Below are positions 39,491 to 52,000 of a stretch of DNA of 64,000 nucleotides, one piece after another. The notes under the pieces are model-generated. The model was not told the DNA's origin. It did not search any database and saw nothing but the letters and a program-made list of their open reading frames with translations. The translations under genes were made by a program, and so were the position numbers. Location: assembly GCA_028571685.1 (NCBI GenBank), contig CM053143.1, positions 140,774,829 to 140,838,828 on the forward strand, written 5' to 3'. This stretch comes from Heterohyrax brucei (lineage: Eukaryota; Chordata; Mammalia; Hyracoidea; Procaviidae). Within the stretch, counting starts at the first letter, position 1; every line of letters starts with the position of its first letter.

Positions 39491-42400
39491 AGGTGACATT
39501 TTTATGTGCTTGAGTTGTCATTTTTGACCTTTCATTAGGGTTCCATCCGCAGCCCCAACAGCTGACTTTTGTCAGTTCCCATCTGACCCAATGTGTCTGT
39601 GTCTACAGACAGATGGCCTTGTCACAGCTACCACAGGGGCAGGGACAAAGAGTAAAGCTCCTGATGGGCAGCTCTAACTTGAGGACCATTGAGTCCCATT
39701 TCTGTCACCTGCTCCTGGTACCCCAGGAGGGAATGTGTGGCTACCGTTGAGAAGAGGTGTCTCTGAAGCTCTCGCTCCCAAGAGACTCCTAGCCATCCCA
39801 TGCCAATGGCCCTCATACCTTTTGGCAAACTCCTCTGGTAAATACAGTTCCAGCAGGAGAATAATTGACCACGAGCAACAACAGTTAAGTTGATGATATT
39901 ACTTAACCATTAACCTAGACTTAATTATGTATTAGACATTAAGCTAGACAGGAGATACCTTTTCTCAGCTCTAGCTACATGTTCTCTCCTATGGATTCAG
40001 GAGTAGAGACTGACATGGAACTCAACTATCCTCAAATTAGAGCCACCCACATGGGAGATTTCTTCCCTGTGCCTGTGATAGCTGTGAGGAAAGCTTTCTG
40101 TCTGTAGACACAGAGACGTTGGATCAGATGGAAAGCAGACAAAATCCAATTGTTGGGGGTGAGAGTGAACCCTAGTAAAAATTCAGTAATGAGAACTTCT
40201 CCATACATTTAAAAAAAAAAAAAAAATCACTGTGGTGTAGAATGTTAGTGCTAAAAGGGACCTCAGACATAGTCCAGCAACCTTCCTGCCTCAATTAATA
40301 ACTGAGAAAAGATCCTGGTTAGAGACATAGCTGGGATAAAAACCTAGTTAATTCCATCCTGACCAGAAATAAACAAACACACAGAACCCGCCGTCTAGCC
40401 TTAACCATCTGCCTCACAGCCCGGTCAGACGGTAATGTGCGAGCGCGAGTTCATAACCTCATCATAACGGCCGGCATCAAATGTCTGTGCAGGGGTGTCT
40501 TTGATGATTGGACTGAGAGGGTCATTGTTTCTTCTGTCTACCTTGGGAAGTAACAAGGGACCTGATTAGTCTAAAGGGCCAATTTAATGCAATCAGAAAA
40601 AGGAATCTTTTTTTCCCTTTGTGTCTGACTTTATTTCTCAAGTACAAAGAACTTGTGTTCAAGGAGATGGCATTTTGGATTACAACAATCACGTTTACTG
40701 TTCAGCTACACAAGAAGGCCGTCTGTCAGGTTTAATGGTACTGTCTTAAAAACAGCAACAACCAGCCAGTTAATAAAAAACAGTCCTGGCTGAGTCCTGC
40801 GTGAGGTGGTTAACTTAGGTTTACATTAACAAATGAAAATACAGAGCTCCTTGGACAGCTGAAAGCACATGCCTTGACAGGGTTTGGGTTTTCATCAAAA
40901 ATCCAGGGCACCTGGCCCACCCAGCACTTAGATCTGCTTGGTACAGTCGAAGGAGGACTCAGTCAAAGGAGTCAAGGCCTGGGGAGAGTGCTTTTGCAGA
41001 GCTCCGCGGGAGTAGCCTCCCTTCTCTTTTTCTTGGGCTGGGAGACCTGGTGTGAGGCCACCGTTATGGGGCTGCAGAGGAGAGAGGAACAAAGCCTGGT
41101 AGACTTGGCCAGTGACTGATAGCCATTGGGACTGTTTGGTATGTGGGCCTCTGCCTTTGTGAGGAGGTCAGCCAGGATTAGTGAGAGCCCATAAACTGCC
41201 ACATCAGGGAGAACCGTTGCTGTTCTCAGCAAATGATAGCTGGAAGCAGCTGCCAACACTTTTTACCCCCCAACTCAGACTCCGTACTGCTCCCAGCCCA
41301 CTGATTCTTTAACCGTTCTGCTCAGAATGGCAGATGGTGACAGCTCTCCAGATGTTGCAGCTTTCGTGTTCATCCGATGTTTAGATAGTGCACCAGGGTT
41401 ATTTATGTGACTAGAATAGCACAGCCGGCACAGGTGGCTTCCTCACTGATCGTCTGTCACAGCAGCCCCTGTCCATCCCTGTGGAGGTGCTGAGGCCACG
41501 CTGCGGCCTCACATTTCCAACCCTCTGGCCCATTCCTGTGGAAAAGCAACATTCACCGTGGAAGCCCAGCATGGTTTCTGCAGTTGTGGAGTATCTCTGA
41601 TCTGCTTGCTCTCTTTCTCTTATGTGGCTCTAGTCTCGTAAGTCTTATGAACCCCTAAAGCATCAAAGACCTCTGTTGTGAAAAAGCATTTTGTTCCAAC
41701 CCACAGTCCAGGTTTGCTACGATTTCCACTCCTCTGTGCTCTTCACCTTTTCTTTCTGCCCACTGGGTTCCTCTGGCTGCTTCCTTGGGGCAGCTCCCTG
41801 CAGTAGGGTAGGGGCTTGAGGGCTCAGAACTACAGGGCCTTTGTGGTGGGTGTCTGTCATTTTGTCTGCCTGGCACCCAGTTCTTAGGAAATTCTGCATG
41901 GAGAACTGTTCTTCTTCCTTCCCCACTGGATTCTAGTGGCATCTATCTATCACAGGACCTCACCTTTCTGGCTACAGAACTTGCCTAATTGAAGTACTTC
42001 TTTAGGACTTCACTAATAGATATGAAAGGACGAATGTTTCTTCTCAGCCACGGAGATGGGAAGATGGATTCCTGAGAGGTGACTGCAGCCGTGTTTTCAT
42101 GCTGAATGGAAAATGTGAGTTTGCAGGGGAAGTAAATTGATCCTCAGAGAAAAGCAGAGACAGGAGACTGAAAGTGCCTGATGTGTTCCAGGTTCTGATT
42201 TCACTGTCCCCAGGACCCAGCTGTTACCTGCCCTTCCTTCACCTTGGTTATATAGACCAATAAATTATCCTCTTTGTTTTAAAGTCATTAAAGTTAGATT
42301 TGTGTCACTTTCAGTCAAGAGTCCTGTCTAATGTAGGCACCTTGACCTGGTCCCTCCTCTGAAGCCATCCACTCAGTCTCCATTTGTCCCTCAGCAGCGT

Positions 42401-43034
42401 CTCCACCTCTAAGGAGGAGGAAGCTTCTCTTCCAAGAGTGAGAGGTGGCTGTGGTATGCTGTCAGGAAGGCGGCCACTAGTGTAGGGGTAGGAGTTCTCT
42501 GAGTTCTTAAAGGAGGCCTGGGACTTCTTCCAGACCTAGAGCTCTGGCTATGGAGAAGTTTACCAAAGCCTCCTCATGTGACAATTCAGAGATCTATCAG
42601 CTAGGATGAAGATTAGAATGCACTGTAATCCTTCGCTTTACCTGCAAATCTGAAGTCCCCACCATGGGCCCATGGACCACAGACAGCCATAGGTATCTCA
42701 AATGATTATGGAGCATCAAGTTACTACAATAGATTGTCTTCTGTCCCTGGGAAGTGGTCTTGCAGCCAACCAGCTTCATGCCTTTGAGTTCTAGCATTCA
42801 ACCTCAGGCGCACAGGGATATTTGTCTTAGTCTCAAATCATTGCGATTGATCACTGCTTTTGTCCCCAAGTGCTATCGGGAAAGAGTGTATATATTTTTC
42901 TATTTCTGTATGTATTATTTTTTGGTACCAAATTGCTGAGGTAGGATCTGCTACCAAGATCTCATTATGAATGTCTTCCAAGGTTATGACAAGACTTATT
43001 TTCTGTGATATTTAGACTAAAGCTAAGAGTTGGG
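39491..43034. other. Largest repeat-poor block
   Basis: About 3.5 kb with almost no recognised repeat; AGTGCTAAAAGGGACCTCAGACATAG at 40248-40275 suggests one old MIR-like scrap. No exon is convincing: open frames at 40874-41119 and 41655-41942 lack domains. A CpG cluster lies at 40389-40473. The scarcity of SINEs here, unlike both flanks, may reflect constraint. Confidence 0.45.
40389..40473. promoter_or_regulatory. CpG-dense patch
   Basis: Nine CpGs in about 85 bp (for example GCCCGGTCAGACGG, GTGCGAGCGCGAG, AACGGCCGGC) in a CpG-poor, repeat-poor region. No TATA box or splice donor next to it. It could be a small regulatory element or chance. Confidence 0.3.
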
Positions 43035-43200
43035 CTAAAGCATCCAATCACCTGTTTGGATTCCCGGTTCCATCACTTACCAATAGTGTCCCCTTAAGGA
43101 AATCACTTACCACTCTGTGCCACAGTTACCACAAGTGACAATGGAGATAATAAAAGCACCTATTTTATAGTACCAGTGTAAGGGATAAATTTTATAAAAC
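43035..43200 (+). repeat. MIR
   Basis: GGTTCCATCACTTACCAATA, TAAGGAAATCACTTACCACT, GTGACAATGGAGATAATAAA, AGCACCTATTTTATAGTACC. Confidence 0.7.
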
Positions 43201-43232
43201 GCAGGGCTTACACATACATATTATATCACATT

Positions 43233-43500
43233 GTTGTAAGTTGCTGTCAAGTCAGCTCTGACTCACATACAACAGAACAAAATGTTGCCTGGTTCTGCTC
43301 CGTTTTCATGGTCATTGGGCTGCACAAGCCTACTGTGTATCTTGAAAGAGTACCTTCCAATCTTGAGGGCTCATCTTCAAGCCCTGTATCAAACAGTATT
43401 CTCTTGTGATCCATAGGGTTTTAACCGGCTAGTTTTCTAAAGTAGACCACCCAGCCTTTTTCCTAGAGTGCCTTGGCATGGGTGCTTCGCTGAAACCTGA
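43233..43500 (-). repeat. AfroSINE/RTE composite
   Basis: Inverted. The first part (TGTAAGTTGCTGTCAAGTCA, ACAGAACAAAATGTTGCCTG, GGTCATTGGGCTGCACAAGC) resembles an RTE-like end. The rest is the third SINE form (GTGATCCATAGGGTTTTAAC, AGTAGACCACCCAGCCTTTT). It is a diverged relative or a fusion. Confidence 0.6.
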
Positions 43501-43802
43501 TAGAATTTGAAATACTGTTGGCATAACTTTCCCCAGTACAGCAACCTTTCAGCCACCACAGTGTGTCAAACTGACAGACAGGTGGTGGATCACATTAGGA
43601 AGCATTTAATAAATAGCAACAATAATAATAACAATAGTTGCTGTGGTTATTTTATGTGGAGGTTAGGGGGTCTGGTGCCTTATATTTAAGTGCATATATT
43701 ATATTTTGCTTCTGTAAAAAAAGACTTGACACAATTGGCAGAAATAAGACCAAGAGTATGGGGAGAGAGCCTCTGGCATGGCCTCTTGCTTGTAGCAGAG
43801 AA

Positions 43803-43968
43803 ACCAAACCAAACCGCAGCCATTGAGTTGATTCCAACTCATGGTGACTCTAAAGGACAGAGTAGAACTGTCCCATGGAGTTTCCAAGGAAGACCTGGCA
43901 GATTCGAACTGCCAACCATTTGGTTAGTGGATGTAGCACTTAACCACTAGGCCACTAGGGTCTCCTCT
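43803..43968 (-). repeat. AfroSINE, short subfamily
   Basis: Inverted copy: CCAAACCAAACCGCAGCCAT, GGACAGAGTAGAACTGTCCC, TTAACCACTAGGCCACTAGG. Well preserved. Confidence 0.9.
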
Positions 43969-44879
43969 GAGAAGAGAGCAATGCTGAAAACTCACTGCCT
44001 GGAGACCTCCAGTGGAAGTCACATACAGAAGGAAAGTCCTTGCACTCTGACTGCCAACTGTGGAAAGCCTTGGCCGTGTCTGCTGTTGTTTCCTTCTAAA
44101 CAAAACTGCCTTTGTGGGAGAAAGGGGATGGAAGGGGAACCTGAAGGTGGAGGCAAGTAGCCAACAGATGGAGGGAGGAGAGTTTTGAGGATAGGGTACA
44201 GCGTGGGAGAAGACTTGACGTCATGAGTAGGAGTGGTGCATGAAGAAGGGGGTCGAGGATCTTATATGGATCAAAAGAGCAGGAAAGAAAAGCAGCAGAT
44301 GAAAAGGAGTGTCAGGCCATGCAGATAGGAGCCAGCTCCTTGGGGAGGGTGGGATCCCCCTCTACAGCTCTTTCAGGGCCCTGAAGAACCCCTCGTCTTC
44401 CCACTTCTTAATCAGATAGGTGCATCTTCAAACCCACCAGCCCCTTGAGTGAATGTTTGCTCTTACAGGACATGATTAAATCCTGGGCTTAATTTATGCA
44501 TTTCTTTGATATTGATGCAGCTGTGTAAGCCATGGTTATTTTATTTACTTTTCTTCAGACACTTCCTTTATGAATTTTGCTAGACTCCTTGTTTCTTTTT
44601 CTTGTTGCTTTTCCTAGCGTTTGATCTGTTTGCCCATATGTGTTAGGGTGAAGTACGTGAAATTGATGCCTCTCAGTCATTTTTGACTTGCCAAAACAGC
44701 AGTTTCATATGGTTCGACCTAAAATTTTCAAGTTTAGATTCTCACTCTTAAGTTGCCAGGGGAGAGAGACCACAGCCCCTGCCCTGAGTATCTGCCAATG
44801 ATGGTAGGTGGCTGATGGTGACAGAACACTGTCTAACTGTCAAGAATGGAGGAAGGACATATGGGTGGTCACAAGTGGA
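43969..44879. other. Unassigned sequence
   Basis: G/A-rich at 44100-44330. No repeat or exon recognised. Confidence 0.45.
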
Positions 44880-45112
44880 TAGCAGTACTCTGTGCCAGGC
44901 ACTGCCTGAGCCCTCTTCACAGTTATAGCACGTGCAATCCTCCTATCAACCCCTGGCATAGTGTTTGAAGTCCCTATCTGTGATCAGGAAACAGAGACAC
45001 AGAGAAGTAAGGTGGCTTGCCCAGGATTGCACAGCTAGCAGATGGCAGAACCAGGACTCAAACTCAGAGCATCTTGCTCAGGTGTCTGTGGTCTTAACCA
45101 CTACACTACAAA
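44880..45112 (-). repeat. MIR, near full length
   Basis: CTCTGTGCCAGGCACTGCCT, GATCAGGAAACAGAGACACA, AGGTGGCTTGCCCAGGATTG, CACAGCTAGCAGATGGCAGA, CTTAACCACTACACTAC. One of the best-kept ancient SINEs in the window. Confidence 0.88.
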
Positions 45113-45297
45113 GTGATGTTTGACTGAACAGTTGAGCAGTCAGTAGTGCTCATCTGTCAGTCGTGGGAGGCTACTGGCATTATGATTGAAGAAGTATTCA
45201 AGCGTTTTTGTTTTGTTGGTTATTTTTGTGTTGTCTTGGATAAAGTAGTTTTAGGGATGCATTCTAAAATATTCATTAGTAATTACATATTTGAGGT

Positions 45298-45950
45298 GTC
45301 CCTGGAATGCAAATGGCTAAGCGTGTGTCTTAGTCACCTGGTACTGCTCTAACCACAAGTGGAAGGTTTCATGAAGAGAAGCTTTAGTGACACAGTCCCA
45401 TAAGCCGCAAATCCATTAACAAGTTATAAGTCCACTCCATATAAGAAATCATCACATTCTGGTAGACTGAGTCCAAATCCAGTGAAAGTATCTCATCACA
45501 GGAACCTCGGGTCCAAAGGACGTGCTCTGCTCTCGGTGCCTCTCTTGGTGGTATGCAGTTCCCAACTTCGAGTCGCTTCTCTCCCTTATATCCCACAAGC
45601 TTGTAGCTCGAGACCTGCCTCACTAACACAGCTGTTGTCCGCCCTCCATCATCAATCTCACAGAGGCAGGACTGACAACACATGGGAGGAAGGGCACCAT
45701 ATCGGGACTCATAGCCACATCAAATCAACACATACATTTTTGGGGGGACACAGTTCAATCCATGACAGCATGCACCTACTAATCAAAAGGTCAGCAGTTT
45801 GAACGCACCAGTAGTTCTTCAGGAGGAAAGACCTAATGGTCTTCTCCCATAAAGATTACAGCCAAAGAAACCCTATGGAGCAGTTCTGCTATGTCGTATA
45901 GGGCCACTAGGAGTCAGAGGCCACTTTATGGCACATAGCGACAATAATCA
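45298..45950 (+). repeat. AfroSINE split by a solo LTR
   Basis: Head text (CCTGGAATGCAAATGGCTAA) ends at 45325 and resumes at 45768 (ACCTACTAATCAAAAGGTCA, TTTGAACGCACCAGTAGTTC, CAGTTCTGCTATGTCGTATA, GGCACATAGCGACAATAATC). It is the second case here of an LTR landing inside the head of a plus-strand SINE. Confidence 0.82.
45326..45767 (-). mobile_element. Solo MaLR-type LTR (inverted)
   Basis: A 442-bp LTR, TGTCTTAGTCACCTGGTACT to TTCAATCCATGACA. Flanks gcgtg (45321-45325) and gcatg (45768-45772) are a one-mismatch 5-bp duplication. It is shorter than the 500-bp copies, lacking part of the AATAAA side (about 60 bp). Confidence 0.85.
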
Positions 45951-45954
45951 TACA

Positions 45955-46275
45955 CTTACCACAGCCACCTCCACCAGCGCTTCCACTTCCACTGCCACTG
46001 TCTCCACCTCCACCTCCATCACCCCCTGTGACACCATCACCACCTCCACCTCCATCCCCGCCTTCCTCACCACCATCGCCACCACTGCCGCTGTCACCAC
46101 CATCACCACCACCACCTCCACCTGCCACCTCCACCACCATCCCTGCCTCCACCACCACCACCAGCACCACTTCTACCACTTCCACCTCCACCTCTGCCAC
46201 TACTACCACCTTTGGCCAACACCGCCACGGCTGCTACCTCTCCATCTACCCTTCCGTCTCCCTCTGCTAGCACCA
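45955..46275. repeat. CCA/CCT-type trinucleotide-rich tract
   Basis: About 300 bp of imperfect CCA, CAC and CCT triplets (for example CCACCTCCACCTCCATCACC). It is open on both strands, giving Thr/Ser/Pro-rich and Gly/Val-rich frames that are low-complexity artefacts. It begins exactly where the SINE tail should end. Confidence 0.85.
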
Positions 46276-48084
46276 CCTCTGTCTCCCTTCTCCTCCTATC
46301 ACTTCCTCACATACTTGCGTAGCTCTAAGACACGTTAGAATGCATTTTTATATACAGGCTGTCTTTCATTCCTCACGATTTTGTTCCCAGGGTTAGAAAA
46401 TGGTGTTCTGGCAGGGTAGAGGACGTTCCCAAGTCGTATGTGTGAGTCCCATCTATGACAAGCAGATGGTCATTATTCAGTGAGAGAGTCTCCCCAGAAT
46501 TCACTTGATATTATTAAAAAGATGGGTTTGGTGGAACAGTGGTGATTTAAGCACCAGACAAGCCTTGCCTTGACTCCCTGCTCCATTGTGTATGGCTGTG
46601 TAACCTCGGTGAGATGACATAATCTCCTTGATCTGTGTTTCTTTATTATTATTGTTGTTTTCCACTTTGCCATCTGGGAGGATTGGTGTCTGACGCTGTC
46701 CCTGAAGTTCTTTACATAGTAGACATTGTGGAGGTTTCTTTCCTGCCTTTTTCTTCTGCCTTAGGGTGTCTGTTCAGTGTTATGGCAAGTCACAGTTGTT
46801 GGCATATCTGACACCCTGTCTCTGGGGTGTGAAACAAACCAAACACACATTCTGTGTACTTCCCTGGCTGTTAAATGACTGCTTTTAGAGTTTTTCGTTT
46901 GCCAGGTGGGGATAATAATAGTAGTAGCTCCCTCATGGGCTCCTTGAAAGAACTGAAGAAGGCACTGCTTGATTCCCGGGGGCCTGCACTTTGAAAGAGC
47001 TCGGAGAGAGCTGCGGTGTTGTCATCCTCCTCTGCGCTGCTACTTTCCAACAGGCCTTGATATTCAACCAAACCAAGAGTAAGTCTCCCATCTGATGGAG
47101 ATTTTAGGGATATGGACACTGTTCTGCTTCTCCGTGGCTACTACTATAAATGTACTTGTGCTAGATTTCCAGTTGCTAGTTGTCATTTTATCACAGATTC
47201 CCTACTATTTGGTGACTTTCTCAGGGAATCTTTAGGTCACATGAAGATTTCTGTTTCCATCTGAAAAAGCAGGGGAGAATTGAATGCTTTAGGGAATGAA
47301 AAGATTATCATTTTTTTAGTGGATCTGTTTCCCACATGTGTCCCTTTATCACTAACAGGTTGTAAAGCTGTAAAGCTGCCTGTTGTGCCCTAAATCGCGA
47401 GTTACATATCAGAAAAGAAAAATGCCTTCAGCAAACTGCACAGTGGCTACAATGCTATTGAGCTCACATAGGTTACTAGATATTAAAAATAATTTAGGCT
47501 AAAAATTACAGTAATAAGGGAGATATGTTAAAGTCTGCATTTACTGCTTATAGGAGAAGATAAGTTTTATTCCCCAGAAAAATTAAACTGTCCTCATTTA
47601 ACTTGTTTACTTTGTTTGTGTCACAGGAGTTGTCAGCTTTTCAAAGGTGTCAAGTGTTGAACTCTCCGCAGGATACCAAAAGCTAGAGAATAGAACAGCT
47701 ACCTTTAGATCGCACCCTAGGGAGATCCCATAACTGTGAGGCATTACTACCTGTACCACCACCCAGCCCAGCCATCTCTGGGGAACAGAGGTCGGGACTG
47801 TTGGCCACTGTTTAGACAGCAGAGAGAAAGCAGAAATGTGACTTTCCTCCTATCTTCTGGGCCCCAGTTCAGGCTTCTCTTTACCAACCTCTCGTGAATG
47901 CATCTCTATATACTAGCTGTAGGTGCAGATACCACCCTACGACCTATCATTCTACCACATCTTCAGGAGTTTGTTCTTAAAATACTGGTCACCTGAGAGC
48001 AGAGTACCTTATCCTCTGAACAGTATTGGGATGCATTTAATACTCCAGCTCCCTTTTTAGATCTTCATCATTGCATCATCAGTC
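46276..48084. other. Unassigned sequence
   Basis: About 1.8 kb without a named repeat. The minus strand is open at 46871-47119 (82 codons) with no recognised domain. A short duplication TGTAAAGCTGTAAAGCTG lies at 47362-47379. Confidence 0.4.
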
Positions 48085-48102
48085 AGGATATTCTAAGTTT
48101 TG
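48085..48102. repeat. 18-bp L1 target-site duplication, left
   Basis: AGGATATTCTAAGTTTTG, identical to 55261-55278. Confidence 0.95.
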
Positions 48103-49044
48103 TTGTTGTTGTTGTTGTTTTTTATCATGACTGAGTGAAAATATACATTCCAATATAAATTTGCTTGCCCACCTATAAGCAGCTTCCACTGCTCTCCGTG
48201 CCCGGTGACTGCACACTATTCCTCTCTGCTCCCTACATGTCTCATCCTCCCAACAGTCTCCTTTCCACTCCTCTCCACCCACTCCCCTTCCTCCAGCCAG
48301 AGGTCAGCAGAATGATATCCTATAGATGCACAGAGCCATAAAGTGCACCCAATATATAGCCTCTGTGTTGCGAAATCCAATCCCTTGCTGTCCGAACAGT
48401 GGACCTTCATTATGATCGATAGACAAGAGCAGCATCAGGGCCAGGGGCCATGCTCCCAGGGGAACCCTGAAGCCACCGGACCATCAATTATGGTCTTTTA
48501 GTGGAGATCTCAGGGTGCACCTCTTTTTATTCTTGTGTTGCCAGTGAGAGTCCTCTCTGTGAGCTCCATCGTGGCTATCATTGGTGGTGGCCAGGCACTG
48601 TCCGGTTCTTCCGGTCCCAAGTCGATGTAGGCCCCCAGTCATGTGAGTCTCTCTGTCTTCTGGGTTGTCATTTTGGTCCTCGGTGAGCATCAGCTCCTGC
48701 TGAGTTGAGACCATTTGCTGTGCCCTCAGATGGCAGCTTGGCAGCTTTTAAGACCCCAGATGCCACTCAGCAATGTAGGGTGCAGAGAGCCCTCTTAGCA
48801 AAATGCTAGTTGTGCCAATTGGTCTCGATTTCACCTAAGAGCATGGTCCCCTGCTCCCTGCCCCAGCTACTCTGTCCTTGCATTATTGGGTTAAGATGGA
48901 AGGAGTACTCAAGTTATGTTGCGGTTTACTTAACATTGTTCTTGTTTCTAATGCGTGCTGTCACCGATTTCACCAAACCAAATTTCTACTAACTATCTAA
49001 TCTAAACCATCCCCACCTGACGCTCCCTCTCCTCTTTGCAGCAG
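48103..49044 (-). other. L1 3' UTR with (AAC)n tail
   Basis: Minus strand ends ATGATAAAAAACAACAACAA, an AAC-type tail of about five units rather than a plain poly(A). The UTR includes CATGGCCCCTGGCCCTGATG and CCGGGCACGGAGAGCAGTGG text that is shared with the truncated insert at 16176-16596. Confidence 0.85.
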
Positions 49045-52000
49045 TCAAAGAGTCGTTTCTTCTATACATACACCTGTTTTGGGGTTCTTATCATGGGGGC
49101 TCATATAATATTTGTCCTTTTGTCTCTGATTACTTTCACTCAACATAATGTCTTCCATTTGAAACCAGGTTATAAGATGTTTCCTGGAATCATCATTGTT
49201 CTTTATCATTGCATAGTGTTCCATTGAGCATATATATCATAGTTTACCAATCCATTCCTCTGTTGTTGGGCATCTGAGTTGATTCCATCTTTTTGCTATC
49301 GTGGACTGTGCTGCGATAAACGTTCTTGTGCATGTATCCATTGGTGTGAATGGCCTTGATTCTGTAGGATATATTCCAAGCAGTGGAATTACTGGGTCTA
49401 ATGGTATATCTATATCCATTTTTTTAAGGAAGCACCAGATTGCTTTCCAAAGAGGCTGGACCATTTTGCAACCTCATCAGCAGTGTAAGAGAGTTCTGCT
49501 TTCTCCACAGCTTCTCCAGCATTTGTTGTTTTGTGTTTTTTGGAACATGGCCAACCTTGTTGGGGTGAGATGGTATCTCATTGTAGTTTTAATTTGAAGT
49601 TCTTTAATAACTAAAGATCGTGAACATGTTTGCATGTGTTTTTTGGCTGCCTGGATCCCCTCTTTATAGAAGTGTCTGTCCTTCTCCTTTGCCCATTTAA
49701 TTTCTTCTTATTGATATTTTGTAGTACCCTATAGATTATGGAGATCAGGCTTCAGTGTGACAGAGTTGCCAAATATTTTTTCCCATTCCATAGGTGGCAT
49801 TTTAATTCCATTAATAAAGTCTTTGGATGAGCAAAAGTGTTTGATTCTTAATAGTTCCCATTTATCTACTTTCTCTTCTGATGATTATGGTTTGTTAGAC
49901 AGATTTTGAAGTCTGTCTACGTTGTGTATTAAAACTTCCATTGTTGTTCCTACTTTTTCTTCAATGAGCTCTATCATTTTAGCTTTGATATTTAGGTCTT
50001 TTATCCAGTTAAAGTTGGTTTTTGTATAAGGTATAAGATATGGATCTTGTTTCAGTTTATTGCAGATGGATATCCAATTTTGCCAGCACCATTGTTGAAG
50101 AGATTGTTTTGACCCCAGTTTAATGTCTTAGAGCCTTTGTCAAATATCAGCTGTTCATAGGCAGATGGTGTCGTCTCTGGGGTCTCGATTCTGTTCCATT
50201 GATTGATCTATCTGTTCTTGTACCAGTACCACACTGTTTTGACCACTGTGGCAGAGTAATAAGTTCTGAAGTCAGGTAATGAGAGGCCTCCCAGTGTGTT
50301 CTTCTTCTTTAGTAGTACTTCACTTATCCAGAGTTTCTTCCTTTTCCAGACAAAATTGGTGATTTGTTTCTCCATCTCGTTAAAAAATGACGCTGGAACT
50401 TGTATTGGGATTGCATTATATAAGTAGATTGCTTTGGGTAAAATAGACATTTTCACAATGTTAAGTCTTCCTATCCATGAGCAGGGTAGGTTTCTCCATT
50501 TATCTAAGTCTCTCTTAGTTTCTTGTAGTGAGGGCTTGTAGTTCTCTTTGTAAAGGTCTGTTATTTTTCTGGCTAGATTAATTCCTAGGTACTTTATCTT
50601 CTTGGGAGCTATAGTAAATGGTATTGATTTGATGATTTCTTCATTAACAGTCTTGTCATTGGTATAAAGGAATCCTAATGATTTACTTATGTTTATCTTA
50701 CATCCTGAGACTTTGCTGAACTCCTCTATCAGTTTGAGGAGTTTCCTTATAGATTCTTTGGGATTCTCAGCATATCAAATCATATCATCAGCAAACAGGG
50801 AGATTTTGACTTCTTCTTTGCCAATGCATATACCCTTTATTTCTTGGTCTTGTCTAATTGTTCTGGCTAGAACTTCTAGTACTGTGTTGAATAGGAGAGG
50901 TGAGAGTGGGCATCCTTGTCTAGTTCCTGTTCTCAAGGGAAACTCCTTTAGTCTCTCTCCATTCAGGATGACGTAGACAGTTGGTTTTGTGTAAATGGCC
51001 CTTATTGCATTGAGGAATTTGCCGTCTATGCCTATTTTGCTAAGAGTTTTTAGCATGAATGGGTGTTGGACTTTATCAAATACCTTTTCTGCATCACTGC
51101 ACAAAATCAGGTGATTCTTGTCTTTTGTGCTATTTATGTGGCTAATCACATTCATTGTTTTTCTGATGTTGAACCAGCCTTGCATCCCTGGTATGAATCT
51201 CACTTGGTCATGATGGATTATTTTTTTGATATGTTGTTGTATTCTATTGGCAAGAATTTTGTTGAAGATTTGTGCATCTAGATTCATGAGTGATATCGGT
51301 CTGTATTTCTCATTTGTGGTTGGTCTTTCCCTGGCTTTGTTATCCGGGTTATGCTGGCTTCATAGAATGAGTTTGGGAGTATTCCATCCCTTTCTATACT
51401 GTGAAATAATCTCAGTAGTATTAGAGATAACTTTTCTGTAAAAGCTTGGTAGAATTCTGCGGTGAAGCCATCTGGGCCCGAGCTTTTTTTTGGTTGGCAG
51501 TTTTTTAATGGCCTTTTCAATCTCTTACTTTGTGATAGGTTTATTAAGTTGTTCTGTTTCACACTGTGATAATTTGGGTAGGTGGTATGAATCAAGGAAT
51601 TTGTCCATTTCCTGTAGGTTTTCAAATTTGTTAGAGTACAGTCTTTCATAGTATTCTGTTATGATATTTTTGATTTCAGTTCGATCTGTTGTGACCACTC
51701 CCCTCTCATTTCTAATTTGGGTTATTTGTTTCCTTTCCTGCTTTTCTTTAGTAAGTTTAGCCAGTGGTTTGTCAATTTTGTTGATCTTTTCAAAAACCCA
51801 GCTTTTGGTCTTTTCAATTCTTTCAATTGTTTTTCTATTCTCTAATTCATTTAGTTCTGCTCTAATCTTTATGATCCGGTTTCTTCTGGTGACTGTGGGG
51901 TTCCTCTGTTGTTCTCTCTGTACTTGTTCAAGCTGTAGGGTTAGTTCCTTGATTTGGTTTCTTTCTTTCTTCCAGATATGTGCATTGATGGAGATAAACA

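Noticed and set aside
45907..46338. Thr/Pro-rich and Gly/Val-rich open frames over the CCA tract, resembling a mucin-like exon
   Set aside because: They are direct products of a triplet repeat open on both strands; no signal sequence, splice sites or flanking coding sequence.
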